From the NCBI RefSeq assembly GCF_000497445.1, contig NZ_CM002285.1, positions 6,628,719 through 6,692,718 on the forward strand: a stretch of DNA of 64,000 nt, given 5' to 3'. Each line of letters begins with the position of its first letter. Positions within the stretch are counted from its first letter, which is position 1. The notes beneath the pieces are model-generated. The model was not told the DNA's origin, did not search any database, and saw only the letters and a program-made list of their open reading frames with translations. The position numbers and the translations under genes are program-made. The DNA comes from Streptomyces roseochromogenus subsp. oscitans DS 12.976 (GTDB lineage Bacteria > Actinomycetota > Actinomycetes > Streptomycetales > Streptomycetaceae). Shown here piece by piece: positions 53,610-60,446 of the stretch.

Positions 53610-54257
53610 TCAGCGGCTGCCCGTCAGATGTGCGAACACCACCACGTTGCCCTGGTAGCCGGTGGCCTTCGAGTAGCCGCCGCCGCAGGTGATGACGCGC
53701 AGCTCGGGGCGGGAAGCGGCGCCGTACACCTTCTCGTCGGGGAAGTCGCGCGCCGCGTACACCTCCACCGCGTCCACGGTGAACACGGCCACGCTGCCGT
53801 CCCTGCGGTCCACCTCGATCCGGGCGTCCCGCCTGAGCGCGCCGAGGTTGTAGAAGACGGCCGGCCCCTCCACGTTGTCGACATGGCCGGCGACGATCGC
53901 GGTGCCCGTCTCGCCGGGCAGGGTGCCGGACTCGTACCAGCCGGCCAGGTTCTTGTTCCGGGCGGGCGGCACGTCCAGGCTGCCGGAGGAGGTGAGGGCC
54001 AGGCCCATCAGGGGTGCGTTCACCCGGATCGCGGGGATGCGGATACGGATGGGCGGGGAGGGGGCGAGGGCGGGGGCCGTGAAGCGCGCGCCATCCGGAT
54101 CGGGGCGGCCCTCGGCGGCGGCCGGCTGCGGCGGCTCGTGCGTCCCGGCACCGCCGTCGAGCAGCCACACCCCGGAACCGAGGGCCACGACGGTGACCGC
54201 GGCTATCGCGGTGTCGCCGAGTCTGGCGCTCCTGCCGCGTCTCGCGCTCCTGCGCAT
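53610..54257 (-). CDS. Class F sortase
   Basis: A 215-residue protein with one N-terminal membrane helix (TAIAAVTVVALGSGVWLL) and a sortase barrel. The catalytic His is in AIVAGHVDN and the Cys in LRVITCGGGY; Arg candidates lie in the last strands. Class F enzymes are common in actinobacteria, and their substrates are mostly unknown. ATG 54257 has GGGAGAGAGG upstream. Directly downstream of a secreted protein gene on the same strand, separated by a 22-nt repeat array. Confidence 0.87.
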   Translation of the reverse strand: MRRSARRGRSARLGDTAIAAVTVVALGSGVWLLDGGAGTHEPPQPAAAEGRPDPDGARFTAPALAPSPPIRIRIPAIRVNAPLMGLALTSSGSLDVPPARNKNLAGWYESGTLPGETGTAIVAGHVDNVEGPAVFYNLGALRRDARIEVDRRDGSVAVFTVDAVEVYAARDFPDEKVYGAASRPELRVITCGGGYSKATGYQGNVVVFAHLTGSR

Positions 54258-54270
54258 GCGAACCTCTCTC

Positions 54271-54425
54271 CCGGAGGCGGACCCCCGATCTTCCGGAGGC
54301 CAACCCCGAATCCTCCGGGGGCAGACCCGGATGCTCCGGGGGATGAACCCCGGAATGTCCCGGAGGCGGCTCCCGAATGTCCCGGGGGCTGCCCCCGGAT
54401 GTCCCGGAGGCGGGCCTCCTGGGAC
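54271..54425. repeat. Seven imperfect 22-nt tandem repeats before the sortase gene
   Basis: Units with core CCGGAGGC or CCGGGGGC start at 54271, 54293, 54315, 54336, 54360, 54382 and 54404, so the period is 22 nt (21-24), about two helical turns. Each has a CCCGGATGTC-like second half. The array ends just before the sortase ribosome binding site. Too regular for chance GC-rich sequence and too degenerate for CRISPR. Confidence 0.75.
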
Positions 54426-54510
54426 CCCCTCCCCCTCCGGGCCGCGAGGGGCATCGGACCCGGAGGGGGCGGGATTGCGGTACCGGCGGACGGACAGCGG
54501 AGGGTGTCCG

Positions 54511-55020
54511 TCAGATCCTGTCGCCTCTCGCCCGGCGATGCAGGAGCCAGGTACCGCCCGCGGCGGCGACGGCCAGCGCCGCCACACCCACCACGGTCTG
54601 CACGGGGTCGGGACCGAGCGCGCCGCCGACCCCCGTCTTCAGGCTTCCCCGCGGCTGCGTTTGCCCGTGCGCCGGGCTCAACGCCACCACCAGGTCGCCC
54701 GTCACCTGCCGGTTGCCCTCGGCGCACTTGGCGACGATCTCGTACGTCCCCGGCTGCGCGCTCTCCGGCACCTGGAACTGGCCGACCGCCTCGCCCTCGT
54801 GCGCGCTGGGCGCCAGCGTGAACGTACCCGCGCCGACCGCGCCCGCGTCCCCGGTCGCCGAGCCCTTGTCGCCGCATGCGGCGGTGTTCACCGTGACCTC
54901 GGTTCCGGGCACCACACTGGAGGGGTACACCTCCAGGCTCGTGCTGCTGCCGGCGTAGGCGGGTGCCGCGGCCGCCACGACGAGCGCGGTACCGGTCAGC
55001 AGCCGGGCGGTGCGTCGCAT
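54511..55020 (-). CDS. Secreted, C-terminally membrane-anchored protein; sortase neighbour
   Basis: A 169-residue protein. A signal peptide (residues 1-22, ending AYAG) leads a beta-rich domain with two Cys and TSLEVYPSSVVPGTEVTV. The C-terminus has a helix (VVGVAALAVAAAGGTWLL) and a positive tail HRRARGDRI, the layout of a wall-sorted protein. But there is no LPxTG; the nearest motif before the helix is LKTGVGG. Possibly a sortase F partner. Confidence 0.72.
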   Translation of the reverse strand: MRRTARLLTGTALVVAAAAPAYAGSSTSLEVYPSSVVPGTEVTVNTAACGDKGSATGDAGAVGAGTFTLAPSAHEGEAVGQFQVPESAQPGTYEIVAKCAEGNRQVTGDLVVALSPAHGQTQPRGSLKTGVGGALGPDPVQTVVGVAALAVAAAGGTWLLHRRARGDRI

Positions 55021-55263
55021 GGTGCTCCCCAGAGCTTGTCCGACTCGTGTCTCCTCTGCCCTTCCGAGGTAAATGGCTTTCGCCCCGGTCCGCTTCCTGA
55101 GGGCCCGTCAGGAATGCGGTGAACGGGTGTCGAGACCAGCCCCACACGGCGTAGCCGCCGCCGAGTTCCGGCAGGTCACAGACGTATGGAAAGGGACGAT
55201 GAGATGACCGTGTGAAGAGCACACGAATGGAGCGACGCCCGCCGTTGAACGGGTGAGGGTACG
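55021..55263. other. Intergenic region, no gene seen
   Basis: 243 nt between the secreted-protein gene and the end of the histidine kinase gene. No stem-loop with a T-run and no coding frame with normal codon use; it should hold the promoter of the secreted protein/sortase pair. Confidence 0.4.
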
Positions 55264-56661
55264 TCAGTCCCCGGCCGCCGCCGGCAGCCGCACCTCCGCC
55301 TCGGCTCCGCCGTCCGGCGCGTTCCGCAGCCGCACCCGCGCCCCGATCACCTGCGCCTGCCCGAGGGCGATGGTCAGTCCCAGCCCGGTGCCCTGGCCGC
55401 GCTCGGCCGCCCCGGTCAGGAACCGCCGCGGCCCCTCCCGCAACAGCCGCTCCGGGAAGCCCTCCCCGTGGTCCCGTACGGTCACGGCGCACCCGGACAC
55501 GGACACCTCGACCCGGCCGCCGCCGTGCCGCCGGGCGTTGCTGATCAGGTTGGCCAGCACCCGCTCCAGCCGGCGCGCGTCCGTCCGTACGGGGGTCTCC
55601 TCGCCGGCGCCGGTGAGCCCCACGTCCTCGCCGGCCCGCCGCACGATCCCGGCGACCATGGGACCCAGCGGGCGCACCTGAAGGTCCGGCCGCTCCGCCT
55701 CGGCGTCCAGCCGGGCCACCTCCAGCAGGTCCTCGGTGAGCGTCCGCAGCGCCCGCACCCGGTCCCGGACCAGCTCGCTCGGCCGACCCGGCGGCAGCAG
55801 TTCGGCCGCCGTGTGCAGGCCGGTCAGCGGGGTGCGCAGTTCATGGGCGACGTCGGCGGTGAACCGCTGCTCGGCCTCCAGCCGGCTCTGCAGGGTCGCC
55901 GCCATCGTGTCGACGGCGGCGCCGAGTTCGGCCACCTCGTCCCGGCCGCCGGCCGTGCCCGGCCCGCCGATCCGGGCGTCCAGCTCGCCCTTGCTGATCC
56001 GGCGTGCGGTCGCCGCCGCCGTCCGCAGCTCACGGCTGAGCCGGCCGGCCAGCAGGGCCCCGCCGAGCGCGGCGAGCGCCACCACTCCGGCACCGGACAC
56101 CATCAACTGCCGGTCGAAATCGGCCATCTCCCGGGCCTCTTCGTCCAGTGGCTTGCGCACGGACAGCACATGACCGCCGATCGGCCGCGCCGCCCACACC
56201 GCGGGGTGGTCCGAGGACAGGTCGAGGTAGGTCGTGCGCCGCCCGTCGAGCGCGGCATGCCGCAGCGGCTCCGGTACGGCGGAGGAGTCGAGGGCGCCCT
56301 CGGCGTCGTCCTCGTCGACGTGGCCGGTGAGTTCGTACACCTGCCGGACCCGGACCAGCTGGGCCAGCGCCTGTGCCCGTGCCCCGTCGGCGACCTGCTC
56401 CAGCCGCGCCTGGTGCACGAGCAGCCCGATGGCGACGGCGACCAGCGCACAGCCGACGGCGAGGAGCACGGCGATCTTGCCGCGCAGCCCGAGCCGGCGC
56501 AGCCCGATCGGGTCCAGGCCGAGCCGACGGAGCCGAAGCCGACGGAGTTGAAGCCGAGGGAGGCCGGGTCGGCGCGGCGTGAGCCGGGGCAGCCCGGGGC
56601 GGCGGGGCCCGCTACGGCCCGGGCCGCCATGGCGGCGCACACCCTGGCCGAGCGCCGTCAC
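55264..56661 (-). CDS. Sensor histidine kinase, orphan
   Basis: A 465-residue kinase. After an Arg/Leu-rich repetitive N-terminus (residues 20-60, e.g. RRPGLPRLTPRRPGLPRL) come helix 1 (about 62-82), a sensor loop, helix 2 (near LMVSGAGVVALAALGGALL), a HAMP domain, the phospho-acceptor FTADVAHELRTPL, N-box ANLISNARRHGGG and G-boxes GEGFP and GQGTGLGLTIA. GTG 56661 overlaps the stop of the upstream lipoprotein gene (GTGA). No response regulator gene is adjacent, which is unusual. Confidence 0.88.
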   Translation of the reverse strand: MTALGQGVRRHGGPGRSGPRRPGLPRLTPRRPGLPRLQLRRLRLRRLGLDPIGLRRLGLRGKIAVLLAVGCALVAVAIGLLVHQARLEQVADGARAQALAQLVRVRQVYELTGHVDEDDAEGALDSSAVPEPLRHAALDGRRTTYLDLSSDHPAVWAARPIGGHVLSVRKPLDEEAREMADFDRQLMVSGAGVVALAALGGALLAGRLSRELRTAAATARRISKGELDARIGGPGTAGGRDEVAELGAAVDTMAATLQSRLEAEQRFTADVAHELRTPLTGLHTAAELLPPGRPSELVRDRVRALRTLTEDLLEVARLDAEAERPDLQVRPLGPMVAGIVRRAGEDVGLTGAGEETPVRTDARRLERVLANLISNARRHGGGRVEVSVSGCAVTVRDHGEGFPERLLREGPRRFLTGAAERGQGTGLGLTIALGQAQVIGARVRLRNAPDGGAEAEVRLPAAAGD

Positions 56662-57350
56662 CGTGCGCCGCCCTTGCTCTGTGCGGGGGACGGCGTCGGC
56701 TCCGCGCCGGCGGACCCGTACTTCTTCTCGTCGCTGACCGTCACCAGACGGACACCGTTCCAGTGGAAGCGCACGGCCTGCTGGGCGCCGTCCGCGCACA
56801 GGCCGCGCAGCACCAGGTCCCGGCCCACCGTCTCCACGGTCATCTGCCGGCCCCCGCTGAGCAGCACCTCGTACACCCGGCCGGCGCGGGCGGCGAACAC
56901 GGCGAGCAGGCTGCGGCCGTTCTCGGTGTCCACGGCGACGAGCAGCTCGGGCTGCCCGTCCCCGGACAGGTCGGCGTAGCGCGGCGGGCGCAGTCCGGCC
57001 GGGCCCGGCTTGTCGGTGCTCGGCCGGTCGGCATACGGCCGGGTGCGCGGGTCGGCGCGCAGCACCGCCCGCACGTCCAGATCCCGCAGGTCCTTCAGCC
57101 CGTCCGTGCCGATCCGGGGCAGCCCGTTCAGAGGCTCGGGCGGCGGCTGATGTGTGGAGGCCTGTGCGCCGGGCGCCGAGGCGGACGTACCGGACCAGGC
57201 CGGCCATACCGCGTCGGGGCGTGGCTGCGCGGACACGGAGGGTGCCGGTTCCCCGGCGGCCAGCCCGTTCGTGGCGGCACACCCGGTGGCGACCCCGGCG
57301 GCGACGAGCGCGGCGCAGCCGGGGAGCAGCAGGCGGAGGGACGGCTTCAT
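56658..57350 (-). CDS. Lipoprotein coupled to the histidine kinase
   Basis: A 230-residue protein with lipobox ATGC (residue about 24). A Pro-rich linker precedes a domain with RYADLSGDGQPELLVAVD, an FG-GAP/calcium-loop-like motif, and ends in a Ser/Pro tail. Its stop overlaps the kinase start by 4 nt. A surface lipoprotein made with a sensor kinase may tune it, as CseA does for CseC, but the sequence is not obviously CseA. Confidence 0.75.
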   Translation of the reverse strand: MKPSLRLLLPGCAALVAAGVATGCAATNGLAAGEPAPSVSAQPRPDAVWPAWSGTSASAPGAQASTHQPPPEPLNGLPRIGTDGLKDLRDLDVRAVLRADPRTRPYADRPSTDKPGPAGLRPPRYADLSGDGQPELLVAVDTENGRSLLAVFAARAGRVYEVLLSGGRQMTVETVGRDLVLRGLCADGAQQAVRFHWNGVRLVTVSDEKKYGSAGAEPTPSPAQSKGGAR

Positions 57351-57433
57351 GCCTCCGACCGTTGCACCGCTTCATCACGGAAATCCGGAGATTGTGTAAC
57401 AAGGATCAGTTAAGGCGGGTGATCCGGGTGTTT

Positions 57434-57484
57434 CGGGACCAAAGTCCCGGGACCAACAGGCCGGTGCCCGGACCGGCACCGGCC
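57434..57484 (-). terminator. Stem-loops downstream of the M4 protease gene
   Basis: CGGGAC-CAAA-GTCCCG (57434-57449) and GGCCGGTGCC-CGGACC-GGCACCGGCC (57459-57484) are both perfect. They follow the stop of the protease gene (57515) on the minus strand and are likely its terminator. Confidence 0.65.
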
Positions 57485-57514
57485 ATGGAGATGGAGATGG
57501 AGAGGGAGGCGGCC

Positions 57515-59167
57515 TCAGTTCACATTGACGGCGCTCCAGGCCGCCGCCACCGTGTCGTACTCCGTGCTGCCCGCGCCGTACAGGTCCTTGGCGGCGTTCA
57601 GGGTCGCCGTACGGGCCCCCTTGTAGTTGGTCGAGGAGGTCATGTAGACCGTCAGCGCCCGGTACCAGATCTTGCCGAGCTTGTCCCGGCCGATGCCGGT
57701 GATCGTGGAGCCGTTGTACGTGGGGGAGTCGTAACTGACCCCGTTGATCGTCTTCGGGCCGCTGCCCTCCGCCAGCAGATAGGCGAAGTGGTTGGCGACG
57801 CCGGAGGAGTAGTGGACGTCGAGATTCCCGACCGACGAACTCCAGTAGTCCGCGGAGCTGCCGTCCTTGGACGGCTTGTCCATGTAGCGCAGGGCGGTGT
57901 GGCCGAACCCGGGCTTCACGATCTTCTCGCCGATCAGGTAGTCACCGGGGTCGGAGGGGTTGTTCGCGTACCACTCGACCAGCGTGCCGAGGACGTCCGA
58001 GGTCGCCTCGTTGAGCCCGCCGGACTCCCCGGAGTAGGTCAGCGCGGCGGTCTTCGACGTCACCCCGTGGGTCATCTCGTGGCCGGCGACGTCGAGGGCG
58101 ACCAGCGGCCCGAAGGTGGTCCCGTCACCGTCGCCGTACGTCATGCAGAAGCAACTGTCGTCCCAGAAGGCGTTGTTGTAGTTGCTGCCGTAGTGGACGC
58201 GGTTGTACGAGCCCTTGCCGTCGCCGCCGATGCCGTTGCGGCCCTGGACGTTCTTGTAGTAGTCCCAGGTCTCGTCGGTGCCGTACTGGGCGTCGACGGC
58301 GGCCGAGGCGCGGTCGGCGGTGGTGCCGCTGCCCCAGTGGTTGTCGGCGTCCGTGAACAGCACCGCGGGGGCCCGGCTGATGCAGATGCTCAGGATGCAC
58401 GCGTCGGTCTGGCCCTGTGCGTCCCCGGTGTAGGTGTTGCCGCGCGTCGGGTCTTTGAGCTGGTACGACGATCCCGACGGGGTCGTCTGAAGCGGCACCG
58501 TCCCGCTGTAGAGCGACTTGCCGTCGCCGGCGGCGGTCTCGATGCTGTCCCAGGCGTCGATCTGGGCGCCGGTGCGGGCGTCGGTCAGCACGGTCCGGGC
58601 GACCGGGTTGCCGAGCGAGTCCAGGCCGACCGCATTGGTGCGCCAGGCGAGCCTGGGGGTGCCGTGCAGGGCGTCGACGATCAGCTCGGGCTTGGCCTTG
58701 ACCTGCTTCAGCACGGTGCCGAGGTTCGCGGCGCGCAGGGCGTTCACGGCGAGGCCGGCGGCCTCGGGGCTCGCGATCTTCGGGACGATCGAGGCGAGGG
58801 ATATCGGGGCCCGGGTGGACCGGTCCGCGCTGCGGTAGGCGCCGTCCGGGGCCAGATGGACCACGAAGTCACCGCCCAGCACTGGCAGTTGGTGGTAGGT
58901 GCGGTCGTAGCGGACGTGCTGGGTGCCGTCCTTGTCCACGATCACGTCGCGGACGCTGGTGTTCTCGGCCGAGGTCAGGCCCAGGCTCGCGGCATGGGCC
59001 AGGAGTGCCGCCGCCGCGTTCTCGATCGCGGTGGCCCGGGACGGTCTCGTGTCCGCGTGGGCGGCGGGGGAGAGGGCTGCGGTCAGCAGGGTCGCGGTGG
59101 TGACGGCGACGCCGGCGGTGGTGCTGAGACGACGGGATATTCGGACCTGCGGCCGTATCCGGCTCAT
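57515..59167 (-). CDS. Secreted neutral metalloprotease, peptidase family M4
   Basis: A 550-residue preproenzyme. Signal peptide residues 1-38 (ending AHAD), FTP/PepSY propeptide (about 40-210) and thermolysin-like domain. Zinc site: VAGHEMTHGVT (HExxH) with the third ligand in GGLNEATSD. The catalytic His-side motif is SSGVANHFAYLL. A Cys pair in DACILSICIS and one in DDSCFCMTYG may form disulfides. It degrades extracellular protein. ATG 59167. Confidence 0.95.
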   Translation of the reverse strand: MSRIRPQVRISRRLSTTAGVAVTTATLLTAALSPAAHADTRPSRATAIENAAAALLAHAASLGLTSAENTSVRDVIVDKDGTQHVRYDRTYHQLPVLGGDFVVHLAPDGAYRSADRSTRAPISLASIVPKIASPEAAGLAVNALRAANLGTVLKQVKAKPELIVDALHGTPRLAWRTNAVGLDSLGNPVARTVLTDARTGAQIDAWDSIETAAGDGKSLYSGTVPLQTTPSGSSYQLKDPTRGNTYTGDAQGQTDACILSICISRAPAVLFTDADNHWGSGTTADRASAAVDAQYGTDETWDYYKNVQGRNGIGGDGKGSYNRVHYGSNYNNAFWDDSCFCMTYGDGDGTTFGPLVALDVAGHEMTHGVTSKTAALTYSGESGGLNEATSDVLGTLVEWYANNPSDPGDYLIGEKIVKPGFGHTALRYMDKPSKDGSSADYWSSSVGNLDVHYSSGVANHFAYLLAEGSGPKTINGVSYDSPTYNGSTITGIGRDKLGKIWYRALTVYMTSSTNYKGARTATLNAAKDLYGAGSTEYDTVAAAWSAVNVN

Positions 59168-59435
59168 CTGTCTCCTCGGGGTGGCGCCGAACGGGGGCGT
59201 GGGGGCGGCGCCGAACGGGGGTGGGGAAGGGGGAATGGGGCTGATGCCTGCAGAGATTTAAGAGGTCATGACATTTGATGTCCATAGACCCTTCATGGAG
59301 ATGTGTGAGGGGGCGGGGGAGGCGCTGCACCGGACGCACTTCACGTGAATGTAGTGTTCATGACAATTCTGAGGAGGGGTGGGCGCCAGGGCCGCCGCGG
59401 CCGGGGGGTGCGCGGTGAGGGGGCGAGCGGGCCGG
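59168..59435. promoter_or_regulatory. Protease promoter region with a 15-nt direct repeat
   Basis: GGCGCCGAACGGGGG occurs at 59183-59197 and 59207-59221 (24-nt period), right behind the protease start. An A/T-rich stretch around 59260-59300 is the likely promoter. The SARP gene ends at 59436. No gene seen. Confidence 0.4.
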
Positions 59436-60179
59436 CTAGGTCGACACGAGATCCCTGATGAGCTGCGTCATCTGTGCGGACGGGGCGACCCCCAGTTCCC
59501 TGCGGAGCAGCGCCCGGTAGTCCTCGTAGCGCTTGACCGCGCAGGCGAGGTTGCCTTCGGCGGCGTGCACGTCGATCACGATGCGGTGGCCGGTTTCGCG
59601 GATCGGGTCGATCTCGATGGCTGCCAGCGCGGTCTGGAGCGCGGGTAAGTAGTGCCCCGCTGAGCGGAATTGCTGGGCCAGACTTTCGAGGGCGTGCTGG
59701 CGCAGCTGGTTCCAGCGGTCGCGCTCCGTCGTCAGCCATTCATCAGGCCAGCCGGGCAGCAGCTCCCTGGACAGTTCCTCGATCAACGGCTCGAAGTCAT
59801 CGGGGAGTTCGCTCAGACCCGAGATGATCTGCCGAGCCGCCGCCCACGCGGCGCGCAGGTCCACCAGGACCGCCTCGGACAGCCGCAACCGTTGCCCGAT
59901 GCACTCGACCGCCGGTACGAAGGACGCTCGCCGTGCCTGGCACAGGGCGGAGCGGAGATTCGCAGCCGCTCGGCACGGGGTCGAGTCCGGCCACAGCACC
60001 CCGGCGGCCGCAGCTCGGTACACCCCCTCGCGGTTCAGTGCAAGTAGGGCCAGCAGGCGCTGTGTTCCGAGCGGAATCGGGCGCGGTCCTTCGCCGCAGG
60101 CGAACTCGAAAGCTTGAAGTAGTTGCAGGTTTGGACCAGTCCCAGAAGACACATTCACCACTGTTCCCAGAAGACACAT
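59436..60179 (-). CDS. SARP/BTAD-type transcriptional regulator
   Basis: A 247-residue protein. The N-terminal half resembles an OmpR-like winged helix of AfsR/SARP regulators (LALLALNREGVYRAAAAGVLWPDS, then RSALCQARR). The C-terminal half is a bacterial transcription-activation domain (ESLAQQFRSAGHYLPALQTA, ELGVAPSAQMTQLIRDL). Such proteins activate secondary-metabolite operons by binding heptamer repeats. ATG 60179 lies inside a 25-nt tandem duplication that shifts the frame of the original start. Divergent from the PatG-like protease gene and its small partners. Confidence 0.8.
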   Translation of the reverse strand: MCLLGTVVNVSSGTGPNLQLLQAFEFACGEGPRPIPLGTQRLLALLALNREGVYRAAAAGVLWPDSTPCRAAANLRSALCQARRASFVPAVECIGQRLRLSEAVLVDLRAAWAAARQIISGLSELPDDFEPLIEELSRELLPGWPDEWLTTERDRWNQLRQHALESLAQQFRSAGHYLPALQTALAAIEIDPIRETGHRIVIDVHAAEGNLACAVKRYEDYRALLRRELGVAPSAQMTQLIRDLVST

Positions 60180-60187
60180 TCACCACT
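60140..60187. repeat. 25-nt tandem duplication over the SARP start
   Basis: The 23-mer TCCCAGAAGACACATTCACC-ACT occurs at 60140-60162 and again at 60165-60187, period 25. As 25 is not a multiple of 3, the upstream start codons (GTG 60219 or ATG 60213) are out of frame with the SARP body. With one copy removed the frame would be continuous from them. The ATG used now comes from the duplication itself. Confidence 0.85.
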
Positions 60188-60308
60188 TTGCAACGGGCAT
60201 ATGCGTCGTGCATCTGCACATCCGCTCATGGGGTCGACCGGCCGCATCCGGCCGCGGCTGGCGCCACCATCGTTTCACCCCGCCCCGCACGCCCCTGACG
60301 TGCGCAAA

Positions 60309-60337
60309 GAACGCACCGCGAACGCATCGGCAACGCC
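60309..60337 (+). promoter_or_regulatory. SARP-type heptamer repeats before the PatG-like gene
   Basis: GAACGCA (60309-60315), GAACGCA (60320-60326) and CAACGCC (60331-60337) have 4-nt spacers, an 11-bp period. SARP activators bind such 11-bp-spaced heptamers just upstream of the -10. It lies 110-138 nt before the protease ATG, divergent from the SARP gene. Confidence 0.55.
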
Positions 60338-60446
60338 CGCGGAGCAGGGCCGCGGCGCTCCGGGGACACCTGCGCCACATGCCCCTCCGAGGCTGGGTCC
60401 AGCAGCCGCCGCAGCAGAGCGGTGGCCCGGTTCGAAGGGCTATGGG

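Noticed and set aside
54271..54425. CRISPR-like array
   Set aside because: Units are contiguous, 22 nt and imperfect, with no unique spacers and no cas genes.
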